A stretch of 64,000 nucleotides of DNA from Rhodocyclaceae bacterium (GTDB lineage: Bacteria; Pseudomonadota; Gammaproteobacteria; Burkholderiales; Rhodocyclaceae): NCBI GenBank assembly GCA_023230455.1, contig JALNXH010000002.1:213502-277501 (forward strand). The letters run 5' to 3'. Below the pieces are notes generated by a model. The model ran no database searches and was not told the origin of the DNA. It worked only from the letters and a program-made list of their open reading frames with translations. Positions 34,001 to 42,387 of this stretch are shown here, piece by piece; the first letter of the stretch is position 1, and each line of letters starts with the position of its first letter. The translations under genes and the position numbers were made by a program.

Positions 34001-34902
34001 ACCATCCGCCAGGAAGCCAGGTTGTCCAGCGCCGTGCCCCACAGCACGGCCTTTTTGCCGCCGGCATTCATCGCAATGTTGCCGCCGATGCACGACGCGT
34101 CGGCCGAGGTCGGGTCGCAGGCGAACACCAGTCCGGCCTCTTCCGCCGCATCCATGACGCGGCGGGTGACCAGGCCGGCGCCGGTGCGCACCGTGGCATA
34201 GGGCGTGGCCACGTCCGGCAATACGGTCTGTTCGACGCGGCCCAGATCGATCAGCTTTTCGGTATTGATGACCACCGACTTTGCCGTCAGCGGCACGGCG
34301 CCGCCGGTGTAGCCGGTGCCGCCGCCGCGCGGGATGATGGTCAGGCCAAGTTCGATGCAGCCGCGTACCAGCGGGGCGATCTCGGCCTCGGTGTCGGGCG
34401 TGAGCACGACAAAGGGGTATTCGACGCGCCAGTCGGTGGCATCGGTGACGTGGGAAACGCGGGCCAGGCCGTCGAAGCAGATGTTGTCGCGGCGGGTGAA
34501 TTTCGACAGCACGCGTAGGGCCTGCCTGCGCAGGTGCGCGGTTTCCTCGAAATGGCGCTCGAAGCCGGCCACGGCTTCGCCCGCTGCCGCCAGCAACTGG
34601 GCGACGGCGGCGTTGCCGCCGCGGCGCTTCTCGATTTCGTTGAGGCGGTGGCGCAGCGCGCCGACCAGCGCGGCACGCCGGCCGGGATTGGCGAGCAGAT
34701 CGTCTTCCAGATAGGGGTTGCGCTGCACGACCCAGATATCCCCCAGCACCTCGTAGAGCATCCGTGCCGAACGGCCGGTGACGCGCTGGCTGCGCAGCTC
34801 GAAGAGCACCTTCCAGGCGTCGGTGCCGAGCAGGCGGATGACGATTTCGCGGTCGGAAAACGAGGTGTAGTTGTAGGGGATTTCGCGCAGGCGGGCGGTC
34901 AT
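31060..34902 (-). CDS. DUF3683 domain FAD-linked oxidase / iron-sulfur oxidoreductase
   Basis: A 1280-residue fusion. An N-terminal DUF3683 part (RLREIPYNYTSFSDREIVIRLLG) comes first. An FAD-binding domain of the VAO type follows (GGGTGYTGGAVPL near 190), with its C-terminal oxidase domain. Two ferredoxin-type clusters come next (CLRCGKCKPVC near 809, CTVCHRCEKPCP near 874), and two CCG domains complete it (FPGCGSERLF near 1024, DRCCGESG near 1178). The layout is like D-lactate or glycolate dehydrogenase GlcD joined to GlcF. It probably oxidises a 2-hydroxy acid and passes electrons to the respiratory chain; the substrate is unknown. The start at 34900-34902 (MTARLREIPY) is preferred. Confidence 0.92.
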   Translation of the reverse strand: MTARLREIPYNYTSFSDREIVIRLLGTDAWKVLFELRSQRVTGRSARMLYEVLGDIWVVQRNPYLEDDLLANPGRRAALVGALRHRLNEIEKRRGGNAAVAQLLAAAGEAVAGFERHFEETAHLRRQALRVLSKFTRRDNICFDGLARVSHVTDATDWRVEYPFVVLTPDTEAEIAPLVRGCIELGLTIIPRGGGTGYTGGAVPLTAKSVVINTEKLIDLGRVEQTVLPDVATPYATVRTGAGLVTRRVMDAAEEAGLVFACDPTSADASCIGGNIAMNAGGKKAVLWGTALDNLASWRMVTPDGNWLDVERLNHNLGKIHDQDSVSFRLRYSAADGSRLLREETLTLPGRLFRKAGLGKDVTDKFLGGLPGVQKEGTDGIITSAVWILHKMPPVTRTVCLEFFGQVRESVPSIVEITDYLKARPGGAVLAGLEHLDERYVRAVGYATKAKRHGRPKMVLIGDIVGDDETAVMAAASEVVRMANVRGGEGFIAVTAETRKKFWLDRSRTAAISRHTNAFKVNEDVVIPLPRMGDYCDGIERINIELSIRNKLELCKQLREFLGGDLPVQAGDANLDKDILIGDRREQALAAVAEAEERWQWIFDQLDLPLAAAEAQFSARGIEAGALTNSAANPALFHRLQDHSVRVSWKKELRPALQSIFDGETCRPILERINALHKEVLRGRVFVALHMHAGDGNVHTNIPVNSDHYAMLQTANAAVARIMTLAKSLDGVISGEHGIGITKLEFLSEDEIRPFREYKQRVDPNGHFNKGKLMAGGDLANAYTPSFALLGVESLIMEQSEIGRISDSIKNCLRCGKCKPVCSTHVPRANLLYSPRNKILGTGLLVEAFLYEEQTRRGISLRHFDEFNDVADHCTVCHRCEKPCPVDIDFGDVSVAMRNFLRQQGKKRFVPANALTMAFLTAKDPATIKAMRVGITGIGFTLQRAAHRIGKSLGLIQESVTRPAATLGSPTMKAQVIHFINKPLPRGVPARTSRGMLDIEDDKIIPVIRDSRKANEDSDAVFYFPGCGSERLFSQVGLATQAMLYEVGAITVLPPGYLCCGYPQTAGGEEDKGQQITTDNRVLFHRVANTLNYLDIKTVIVSCGTCMDQLQKYQFEKIFPGCRLLDIHEYLMEKGLKLESVSGTKYMYHDPCHTPMKTHAPLKVANALLGGSVELNDRCCGESGTLAVKRPDISTQVRFRKQEELEKGTASLRSGGFGGEVKILTSCPSCLQGLSRYEHDAGGLEADYIVVEMAKRLLGADWMRNYIESANNGGIERVLV

Positions 34903-34955
34903 GCGATTTCTGCCGACTATTAAAGGCAGTATTGTAGGGGATCGACTGCCTTCCC

Positions 34956-34983
34956 GGCCGGCCGAATAGCCTTGGCGGTAGCG
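34956..34983. repeat. Inverted copy of the 30954-30981 repeat, upstream of the DUF3683 gene
   Basis: Read on the minus strand, 24 of 28 bases match the copy at the other end of the gene, with 15 identical bases in the core (CAAGGCTATTCGGCC). Together they bracket the 3.8-kb DUF3683 gene in opposite orientation. CTGCCTTCCC just before it (34946-34955) also recalls the other repeats in this window. Confidence 0.6.
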
Positions 34984-35050
34984 GGTCAATTGCAGTTGGT
35001 ATGGCCTGCCGCGGCATAATGGCGGGCCAAAAAACAGACCGTCTTCAGCA

Positions 35051-35590
35051 ATGTACCCAATTCCAAAATCCCCGATTCCCGCCGCCGATCGGCTGCGTTC
35101 GCTGCCCGGTTACCGCACGGAAGTTCTGCCGGCCTGGATCGACCCCAACCAGCACATGGGCGTCGCTTACTACCATGTGATCATGAACGAGGCCGGCTGG
35201 CACGCCGCTGGATACTGGGATTTTGGGCTCGATTATCGTTTGCGTACGCAGCAGACCACGTTCATTCTGGAAATGCACGCCCGCTATTTGCGCGAACTGA
35301 ATCTGGGCGATTCGATTCTCGCCACGGTGCGCATGCTCGGCCTCGACGACAAACGCATGCACCTTTGGTACGAGATATTCAATGAGCGCGAGGGCTATCT
35401 TGCCGCCACCGGGGAAGGTCTGATCATCAGCGTCGATGCGAATACCCGGCGCGTGGTTCCGTTTGCCCCCGAACTGCACCGGCGCCTCACCGCTGCGTGC
35501 GAAGCACACCGCGCCCTCCCGGAGGCGCCGACGGGCCCCTTCCTGATCCGCATCGGCGCCAACGGACTCGAACGCGCCACGCTCGATTGA
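35051..35590 (+). CDS. Thioesterase-family hot-dog protein
   Basis: A 179-residue single hot-dog domain with the opening YRTEVLPAWIDPNQHMGVAYYHVIMNEAGW, typical of the acyl-CoA thioesterases of the 4HBT group (D and N near 36-38). It should hydrolyse a short or medium acyl-CoA. It sits 24 bases before the pyruvate carboxylase gene and diverges from the DUF3683 gene, so its promoter lies in the 148-base gap. Confidence 0.85.
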   Translation: MYPIPKSPIPAADRLRSLPGYRTEVLPAWIDPNQHMGVAYYHVIMNEAGWHAAGYWDFGLDYRLRTQQTTFILEMHARYLRELNLGDSILATVRMLGLDDKRMHLWYEIFNEREGYLAATGEGLIISVDANTRRVVPFAPELHRRLTAACEAHRALPEAPTGPFLIRIGANGLERATLD

Positions 35591-35614
35591 ACTTAGTTTC
35601 CCTGGTAAGCAGCC

Positions 35615-38600
35615 ATGAAAACCATCCGCAGCATTCTCGTCGCCAACCGCAGCGAAATCGCCATCCGCGTCATGCGGGCGGCCAGCGAGCTGGGCATCCG
35701 CACCGTCGGCATCTATTCCAACGAGGACCGTTTTGCCCTGCACCGTTTCAAGGCAGACGAAAGCTACCGCGTCGGCGAGGGCAGGAAACCGATCCAGGCC
35801 TATCTGGACATCGACGACATCATCCGCGTCGCGCGTCACGCGCGGGTGGATGCGATCCATCCCGGCTATGGCTTTCTTTCCGAGAATCCAAATTTCGCCG
35901 AGGCCTGTGCCGCGGCGGGCATCGTCTTCATCGGCCCGCAGCCCGCCGTGATGCGCGAATTGGGCAACAAGGTGGCGGCGCGGGCGCTCGCCGAGCGCGT
36001 CGGCGTCGCGGTGGTGCCGGCGACCGGCGCATTGCCCGAAGACCTCGACGAATGCCGCCGGCTGGCTGCCGCCATCGGCTATCCGCTGATGCTGAAAGCC
36101 AGTTGGGGCGGCGGCGGTCGCGGCATGCGGGCGATCGCCAGCGAGGCCGAGCTGGCGGGTGCGATCGAGGTGGCGCGGCGCGAAGCCGCTGCCGCCTTCG
36201 GCAACGACGAGGTGTATCTGGAAAAAATGGTGGTGCGCGCCCGCCACGTCGAGGTACAGGTGCTGGGCGATCGCCACGGCAATCGGGTGCATCTGTTCGA
36301 GCGCGACTGCTCGGTGCAGCGGCGCAACCAGAAAGTGGTCGAACGCGCGCCAGCGCCCTATCTGAGCGAGGCACAGCGCGCCGAGCTGTGCGCTGATGCA
36401 CTCAAGCTGGCCGACGGCGTCAACTACACCCACGCCGGTACGGTCGAATTCCTGATGGATGTGGACAGCGGCCGCTTCTACTTCATCGAGGTGAATCCGC
36501 GCATCCAGGTCGAGCACACAGTGACCGAGGAAGTTACCGGCATGGACATCGTCAAGGCGCAGATCCGGATCAGCGAAGGCGCGCGCATCGGCGAGGACGA
36601 CTACCTGCCGGCCCAGCCCGGCATCCGGCTCCACGGCCATGCCCTGCAATGCCGCGTCACCACCGAAGACCCCGAGAAGAGCTTCACGCCGGACTACGGC
36701 AAGCTCGCCGCCTACCGCAGCGCCGCCGGTGCCGGCATCCGTCTCGATGCCGGCACCGCCTATACCGGCGCTGTCATCACCCCGTTCTACGACTCGCTGC
36801 TGGTCAAGGTCACCGCCCGTGGCCATGATCCGGAGGAAGCCATCCGCCGCATGGACCGGGCGCTGCGCGAGTTCCGCATCCGCGGCGTGTCCACCAATCT
36901 GGCTTTCCTCGAAAACGTCATCGCCCATCCGTTGTTCAAGTCGGGCGAGTGCACCACGCGCTTCATCGACACCACGCCGGAGCTGTTCACCTTCAAGCCG
37001 CGCCGCGACCGCGCCACCCGCCTGCTCAAGTTTGTCGGCGACGTGGTGGTGAACGGCAACCCGGAGATGAAGGGCCGGCCGCTGCCGCATCTGCCGCTGG
37101 CGCTGCCGGTGCTGCCCGCAATCGATCCGTGTGCCGCGCCGCAGCCGGGCAGCCGCGACCTGCTGAAGCAGCTCGGCCCGTCGCGCTTCGCCGCCTGGAT
37201 GCGCGAGCAAAAGCGCGTGCTGCTCACCGACACCACGCTGCGCGACGCCCACCAGTCGCTGTTCGCCACGCGCATGCGCACCGCCGACATGGTGGCCGTG
37301 GCGCCGCATTACGCACGCCTGCTGCCCGAGCTGTTCTCGCTCGAGTGCTGGGGCGGCGCCACCTTCGACGTGGCGCTGCGTTTCCTCAAGGAAGACCCGT
37401 GGGAACGCCTCGCCCGCCTGCGCGAGGCGGTGCCCAACATCCTGTTCCAGATGCTGCTGCGCGCCTCGAACGCGGTCGGCTATACCAACTACGCCGACAA
37501 CGTGGTGCGCTACTTCGTCCGCCAGGCGGCCCAAGGGATTGATGGGCGCGGCGGCATCGACGTGTTCCGCGTCTTCGATTCGCTGAACTGGGTGGACAAC
37601 ATGCGCGTCGCCATGGATGCGGTGATCGAGAGCGGCGCAGTATGCGAGGCGGCGATCTGCTACAGCGGCGACTTGTTCGATTCGTCGCGGCCGAAGTACA
37701 ACCTCAAATACTACGTGGACATGGCGAAGCAGCTGGAGAAGGCCGGCGCCCACGTCATCGGCATCAAGGACATGGCCGGCGTTTGCCGCCCCGCTTCGGC
37801 GCGCGCGCTGGTCAAGGCGCTGCGCGAGGAAGTTGGCCTGCCGCTGCACTTCCACACCCACGATACCAGCGGCGGCGCCGTGGCCAGCGTGCTGGCGGCG
37901 ATCGAAGCCGGCGTCGACGCGGTGGACGGGGCGATGGACTCGATGAGCGGACTGACTTCGCAGCCCAGCCTCGGCGCCATCGTCGCCGCGCTGGAGCACG
38001 GCGAGCGCGACCCCGGCATCGACTACCGGCGCATTGCGCCGTTCGCTCGCTATTGGGAAGGGGTGCGCCGCTATTACGCGCCGTTCGAGGCCGACCTGCG
38101 CTCCGGTACCTCCGACGTGTTCCGCCACGAAATGCCCGGCGGCCAATACACCAACCTGCGCGAACAGGCCCGCTCGATGGGGCTCGACGGACGCTGGGAC
38201 GAGGTCGCCCAGGCGTATGCCGACGTCAACCGGCTGTTCGGCGACATCATCAAGGTCACGCCGTCGTCCAAGGTGGTCGGCGACCTGGCCCTGTTCATGG
38301 TCGCCAACGGCCTTACGCCGGAGGATGTGGCCGACCCGGCACGGGAGATCTCCTTCCCCGAGTCGGTGGTCTCGATGATGCGCGGTGAGCTTGGCTATCC
38401 GGCCGACGGCTTTCCGCAGGCCTTGCAGCAGAAGATCCTCAAGGGCCGCGCTGCCATCGAGGGCCGCGCCGGCGCCCACATCGCGGCGGTCGACCTCGAA
38501 GCCGCGCGGGCCGCGGCCGAGAAGGCGAGCGGCCATCGCATCGACGATGCGAACCTCGCTTCCTACCTGATGTACCCGAAGGTTTTCCTCGACTACGCCG

Positions 38601-39073
38601 AGCATCGCAGCCGCTACGGCGACGTCTCGGTCCTGCCGACGCCGGTGTTCTTCTACGGCCTGCACGAACGCGACGAGATGGCGGTCGAGATCGACCGCGG
38701 CAAGACGCTGGTGGTCCGCCTGACCGGCAGCACCCAGGCCGACGAGGACGGCGACGTACGCCTGTTCTTCGAGCTCAACGGCCAGCCGCGCCCGATGCGG
38801 GTGCCCAAGGCCGGCATGGAAGGCGTGCGCAAGGCGCGGCCGAAAGCCGAGGACGGCAATACGCGGCACATCGCCGCGCCGATGCCGGGTGCGGTGGTTA
38901 CCGTCTCCGTTGTGCCCGGCCAGAAGGTCGGCCGCGGCAGTCCCCTGGTATCGATCGAGGCGATGAAAATGGAGACCGTGATCGGCGCCGAACGCGACGG
39001 CGTTGTGGCGAAAGTCCTCGTCGCTCCGGGTGATCGCGTCGAACCGAAGGACTTGCTTCTGGAAATCGACTAG
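35615..39073 (+). CDS. pyc: Pyruvate carboxylase, single-chain
   Basis: A 1152-residue biotin enzyme that makes oxaloacetate from pyruvate and bicarbonate to refill the TCA cycle. Domains in order: biotin carboxylase (1 to about 455; GGGGRGMR ATP loop, EVNPRIQVEHTVTEE), carboxyltransferase (from about 530; LTDTTLRDAHQS), and a biotinyl carrier domain with EAMKMET (lysine near 1118). The length fits the alpha4 single-chain class. An antisense frame of 1354 codons overlaps it and is a composition artefact. Confidence 0.97.
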   Translation: MKTIRSILVANRSEIAIRVMRAASELGIRTVGIYSNEDRFALHRFKADESYRVGEGRKPIQAYLDIDDIIRVARHARVDAIHPGYGFLSENPNFAEACAAAGIVFIGPQPAVMRELGNKVAARALAERVGVAVVPATGALPEDLDECRRLAAAIGYPLMLKASWGGGGRGMRAIASEAELAGAIEVARREAAAAFGNDEVYLEKMVVRARHVEVQVLGDRHGNRVHLFERDCSVQRRNQKVVERAPAPYLSEAQRAELCADALKLADGVNYTHAGTVEFLMDVDSGRFYFIEVNPRIQVEHTVTEEVTGMDIVKAQIRISEGARIGEDDYLPAQPGIRLHGHALQCRVTTEDPEKSFTPDYGKLAAYRSAAGAGIRLDAGTAYTGAVITPFYDSLLVKVTARGHDPEEAIRRMDRALREFRIRGVSTNLAFLENVIAHPLFKSGECTTRFIDTTPELFTFKPRRDRATRLLKFVGDVVVNGNPEMKGRPLPHLPLALPVLPAIDPCAAPQPGSRDLLKQLGPSRFAAWMREQKRVLLTDTTLRDAHQSLFATRMRTADMVAVAPHYARLLPELFSLECWGGATFDVALRFLKEDPWERLARLREAVPNILFQMLLRASNAVGYTNYADNVVRYFVRQAAQGIDGRGGIDVFRVFDSLNWVDNMRVAMDAVIESGAVCEAAICYSGDLFDSSRPKYNLKYYVDMAKQLEKAGAHVIGIKDMAGVCRPASARALVKALREEVGLPLHFHTHDTSGGAVASVLAAIEAGVDAVDGAMDSMSGLTSQPSLGAIVAALEHGERDPGIDYRRIAPFARYWEGVRRYYAPFEADLRSGTSDVFRHEMPGGQYTNLREQARSMGLDGRWDEVAQAYADVNRLFGDIIKVTPSSKVVGDLALFMVANGLTPEDVADPAREISFPESVVSMMRGELGYPADGFPQALQQKILKGRAAIEGRAGAHIAAVDLEAARAAAEKASGHRIDDANLASYLMYPKVFLDYAEHRSRYGDVSVLPTPVFFYGLHERDEMAVEIDRGKTLVVRLTGSTQADEDGDVRLFFELNGQPRPMRVPKAGMEGVRKARPKAEDGNTRHIAAPMPGAVVTVSVVPGQKVGRGSPLVSIEAMKMETVIGAERDGVVAKVLVAPGDRVEPKDLLLEID

Positions 39074-39108
39074 CATAGTAAACCGACATCTGTTCCACAT
39101 TGCACGCA

Positions 39109-40866
39109 ATGTCCTCTGCCTCCGCCCAGAATCCGCCGCTCATCAAATGGCACACCCGGTTCAATACCGGCCATCCGCAGATCGATGCGCAGCATCGGGA
39201 GCTGGTCGAGCTGCTGAACCGCTTTTCGGCCGATCTGGACACCGGCGGCGAGCATCACGCACCGTTGTTCAGATTGTTCTCGGAGGCATTGCGCAAGCAC
39301 TTCGTGTTTGAAGAGGAGGTGCTGCGCCGGCTGAGTATTCCGTTGCACCTGCTCAATGAGCACATCGCGCATCACAGGGAGTCGGTCCAGTTGCTGGACG
39401 GGCTTTTCGACGAGTTGGAGCAATCGCCGAAGGAACAATCGCTGAAAGTACTGGCGGAAATTACCCACTGTCTGATGGAAGACCTGGTCGACGAGGATCG
39501 CTATGTCTTCGTTTCCGAGTCGGTGCGCTCCACTTCGTGGGGAACGCCGCCGGTGGCCCCGGTGCTGCATGCGTTCGGCCGCCTGGTGGAAATGCTCAAC
39601 CAGCAGAACGATCGGGTAACCGATGCGCGCAACTACTACCTGACCCTGCTGATCGACTTTCCGACCCCCGTGTTTCGTTCCGCCGAGGATGGTCGGTTCG
39701 ACTGGTTCAACCGTACCTGGTTGACTTTCACCGGGCAGATGCTGGACGACGCCTACGGTTACGGCTGGATTCGCGCCGTGCATGGCGAGGAGCGCAGCCA
39801 GTTCGTTGCCGCGTGGGAAAAATGCGTGAGGGACAGGATGTCCTTCGCCATGGATTACCGGATCGAGAATGCTGAGGGCGGATTGAGCTGGGTGCATCAC
39901 GTCGGACAGCCGTTTTTCGATGGCGAGGGCAATTTTCTCGGCCATATCTGCACGCTCTTCGACATTACCGAACGCCGCCGCAACGAGGCCAGCCTGCGCG
40001 TGTCGGCGCAGGTTTTCGAGCATGCGACCGAGGCCATCATGATTACCGACCCGTCGGGGCGGATAGAAGCCATCAACCCGGCGTTTACGGCGATCACCGG
40101 TTACACCGCCGATGAAGCTATCGGCGCCTCGGCCAGCGTGTTGCGCTCGGATTTCCACGACACGAGCTTCTATCGCGACATGTGGGCGTCGGTTCTGAAT
40201 GGCGGAGAGTGGAAGGGCGAAGTGGTCAACCGGCGCAAAAACGGCGAGCTGTTTCCCGTCTGGCTTTCCATCAGCCGCGTGCTTGGCGAAGACGGCACGA
40301 TTCTGCGCTTGGTTGGGGTTCTGACCGACATCACGCCGTTGCGTACCTCCCGCGACCATCTGAAACACCTCGCCCACCACGACGCACTCACCGATTTGCC
40401 CAATCGGTTGCTGTTCGGCGCGCGCGCCGAGCACAGCATGGAACGTTGTGCGCGGGAGTCCAGTCGTCTCGCGGTGTTGTTCATCGATCTCGACAATTTC
40501 AAGCCGATCAACGACCGCCTTGGCCACAAGGTGGGCGACGAGACGCTGTGCCGGATCGCGCCGCTGCTCGAAAGTGCGTTGCGTGAGGAAGACACGGTGG
40601 CGCGCCTGGGCGGCGACGAGTTTGTCGTGCTGGTCGAGCGCGTCGGACGCGCAGACGATGTGCTTCTGGTCGCAGAGAAACTGCGCGGGGTGTTTCCCTT
40701 GCAGGTCGGTGACGGCGCCGAATCGCTGCAAGTCACCGCCAGCATCGGCATCAGTCTCTATCCGGACGACGGCCGCGATATCGACACCTTGTTGGAGGTC
40801 GCCGACAAGGCGATGTACCGCGCAAAACAGGCCGGCGGCAACCGAGTCTGCCGGCTGGCCGATTGA
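39109..40866 (+). CDS. Hemerythrin-PAS-GGDEF diguanylate cyclase
   Basis: A 585-residue signalling protein. Residues about 12-135 form a bacteriohemerythrin domain with the di-iron pattern HPQIDAQH, FEEE, HIAHH and DEDRY, which binds O2 or senses iron state. Two PAS domains follow (about 180-305 and 305-425). A GGDEF domain ends the protein, with active site GGDEF near 500 and the product-inhibition site R-E-E-D five residues before it. It should make c-di-GMP in response to oxygen or redox. No membrane segment is seen. It follows pyc by 35 bases. Confidence 0.92.
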   Translation: MSSASAQNPPLIKWHTRFNTGHPQIDAQHRELVELLNRFSADLDTGGEHHAPLFRLFSEALRKHFVFEEEVLRRLSIPLHLLNEHIAHHRESVQLLDGLFDELEQSPKEQSLKVLAEITHCLMEDLVDEDRYVFVSESVRSTSWGTPPVAPVLHAFGRLVEMLNQQNDRVTDARNYYLTLLIDFPTPVFRSAEDGRFDWFNRTWLTFTGQMLDDAYGYGWIRAVHGEERSQFVAAWEKCVRDRMSFAMDYRIENAEGGLSWVHHVGQPFFDGEGNFLGHICTLFDITERRRNEASLRVSAQVFEHATEAIMITDPSGRIEAINPAFTAITGYTADEAIGASASVLRSDFHDTSFYRDMWASVLNGGEWKGEVVNRRKNGELFPVWLSISRVLGEDGTILRLVGVLTDITPLRTSRDHLKHLAHHDALTDLPNRLLFGARAEHSMERCARESSRLAVLFIDLDNFKPINDRLGHKVGDETLCRIAPLLESALREEDTVARLGGDEFVVLVERVGRADDVLLVAEKLRGVFPLQVGDGAESLQVTASIGISLYPDDGRDIDTLLEVADKAMYRAKQAGGNRVCRLAD

Positions 40867-40886
40867 TCTCCTCAGATCGCGCCGGG

Positions 40887-41828
40887 CTAGTGCAACGCCG
40901 GTGGCATCAACGGTACCGGCTTGCGGCGCAGGCTGGAGAAGTCGTTGCGTGCGATGAGGCGTTTCAGGTAGGCGAGGTTGCGTTCCATCGCCTCGGCATA
41001 GGGATCGCGGCCGTCGAAGTGCGCTGCGACGAAGCGGTATACCCGGGCGAAATCGTTTTCCAGACGGTTTTTCACCAAATGCTCATAAAACCCTGGGGTC
41101 TTGCGTAGCAGATCCTCCGGGCTGGCGTAGAGCACTACGGTTTCGCCCTCGGGAGATACCGTCCGGTCCACGCCGGCGATGACGAATTCGCGGAACAGGA
41201 AATCGCGGCAGCGCTCCAGGTAGTAGCGGCCTGATATTTGACTCTCCAGATCCGCCGTACCGAGCATTTGCCCGATCACGATCAGTTTGTCCGGCAGGCC
41301 GGCGAGGGTTTTGTCGATCGGCTGGGCGAAGTTCGTTGCCTGGATCAGTGCGGCCTGGTCGGCAAAGCGGGCGAACGGCCCCCGGGCTAGATAGCCGCGC
41401 ATGAAGTCGACGCCGCGCTGTTCGTGGTCTTTGATCAGGCAGGCACCGTTGATGGCTGATTCGCTTTCGCGACGGAGGAAGCCGATGTCGTGAAACAGCG
41501 CGAGCAGAACGGCGAGACGGCCTTCGTCGACGCCGAGCGCAGCGGCCTGGGCGTCATGCGCGGCTTCGAAGCCGTCGACCATGCGGGCCATGAGCAGTGC
41601 GGTGCCGAGCGAATGGCGCAGGTCGTGGTAGGGCGTGTCGCAGGGGAGCAGCCCCGGATAGCGCCCCCAGAAGGCATCCTCGATGTCCACGAAGCCCTGC
41701 CGGATCGGGCTGGCATCGAAACCGGGATAGCGTCGGGCGAATATCTCGCATACGGCGTCGGCGACGGCCGTTGGATTGGACAGATCGACGGTACCGGTAA
41801 CGTCGCTTTGATTGATGTGCGCAAGCAT
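40887..41828 (-). CDS. HD-domain phosphohydrolase
   Basis: A 313-residue soluble protein with an HD site: HDLRHSLGTALLMARMV near 85, LALFHDIGFL near 122 and KDHEQRG further on. It is close in pattern to metal-dependent phosphohydrolases, though not to HD-GYP, as no GYP block is seen. Its substrate is unknown. The ATG at 41826-41828 (MLAHINQSD) is preferred over a longer frame that runs into the thioredoxin-like gene. It is transcribed in the same direction as the receptor-BNR-thioredoxin genes and may be part of that transcript. Confidence 0.8.
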   Translation of the reverse strand: MLAHINQSDVTGTVDLSNPTAVADAVCEIFARRYPGFDASPIRQGFVDIEDAFWGRYPGLLPCDTPYHDLRHSLGTALLMARMVDGFEAAHDAQAAALGVDEGRLAVLLALFHDIGFLRRESESAINGACLIKDHEQRGVDFMRGYLARGPFARFADQAALIQATNFAQPIDKTLAGLPDKLIVIGQMLGTADLESQISGRYYLERCRDFLFREFVIAGVDRTVSPEGETVVLYASPEDLLRKTPGFYEHLVKNRLENDFARVYRFVAAHFDGRDPYAEAMERNLAYLKRLIARNDFSSLRRKPVPLMPPALH

Positions 41829-41895
41829 GTCGTACGGGATTCTAATCGCGCTATCTGGCGGCGAGTAGAATGACAACTCTATATTTCTTGCGACT

Positions 41896-42387
41896 TCAGC
41901 GAAAAAACCGGCGCCGTTCAGTTGTCGACAGCGGCCCGGTGTGGAAGCGCGGTTCGCCAGAGTGCGGCAGCAGTGCAATGAAAGGCGTCAGACCGCGCCA
42001 ATCGGGATTGACCGAATGGCGGATGGCCATTTCGTTGCCGTCGAAGACGTAGAGCCTGTCGGCTTTGGCGAAGTGGGGATGGTGCCGCAGATCCGGTACG
42101 GTGGCGCCATCCATGATGACGACCGCCAGCGTGCCTTTGCCGCGGGTCCGCCGCATGCCGGCGGCCAGCCCGTCGATGGCGGCCGGGCAATGGGCGCAGT
42201 CGGTGGTCGCGAACACGACCGCTGCCGGACGCGGCAGGGACTGCTTCATGGCGGCCCAGGTCGTCGTGTCGAAGTTCTGCGGGCCGCCGGCGGCCCGCGC
42301 CGCGAGGCTCGTCGCCAGCATCAGGCAGGCACCCGCCAGGGCCGCAGCGACCTGCGGGCGGCGTTCAGGAAGCCGGATCGAGAACAT
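41896..42387 (-). CDS. Exported thioredoxin-like CxxC protein
   Basis: A 163-residue protein with a signal peptide (about 1-33, ending ARAA) and a thioredoxin-fold pattern: AAVVFATTDCAHCPAAI (CAHC near 63-66), VVIMDGA and a C-terminal TPFIALLPHSG (the cis-Pro strand is plausible). It may carry or reduce a metal in the periplasm, or act as a thiol-disulfide partner. It overlaps the BNR gene by 23 bases, a strong sign of coupling. Confidence 0.75.
   Translation of the reverse strand: MFSIRLPERRPQVAAALAGACLMLATSLAARAAGGPQNFDTTTWAAMKQSLPRPAAVVFATTDCAHCPAAIDGLAAGMRRTRGKGTLAVVIMDGATVPDLRHHPHFAKADRLYVFDGNEMAIRHSVNPDWRGLTPFIALLPHSGEPRFHTGPLSTTERRRFFR

Noticed and set aside
35045..39109. 1354-codon open frame antisense to pyruvate carboxylase
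   Set aside because: It overlaps the carboxylase fully in the opposite direction, has no recognisable domain and has a composition typical of GC-rich third-position shadows.
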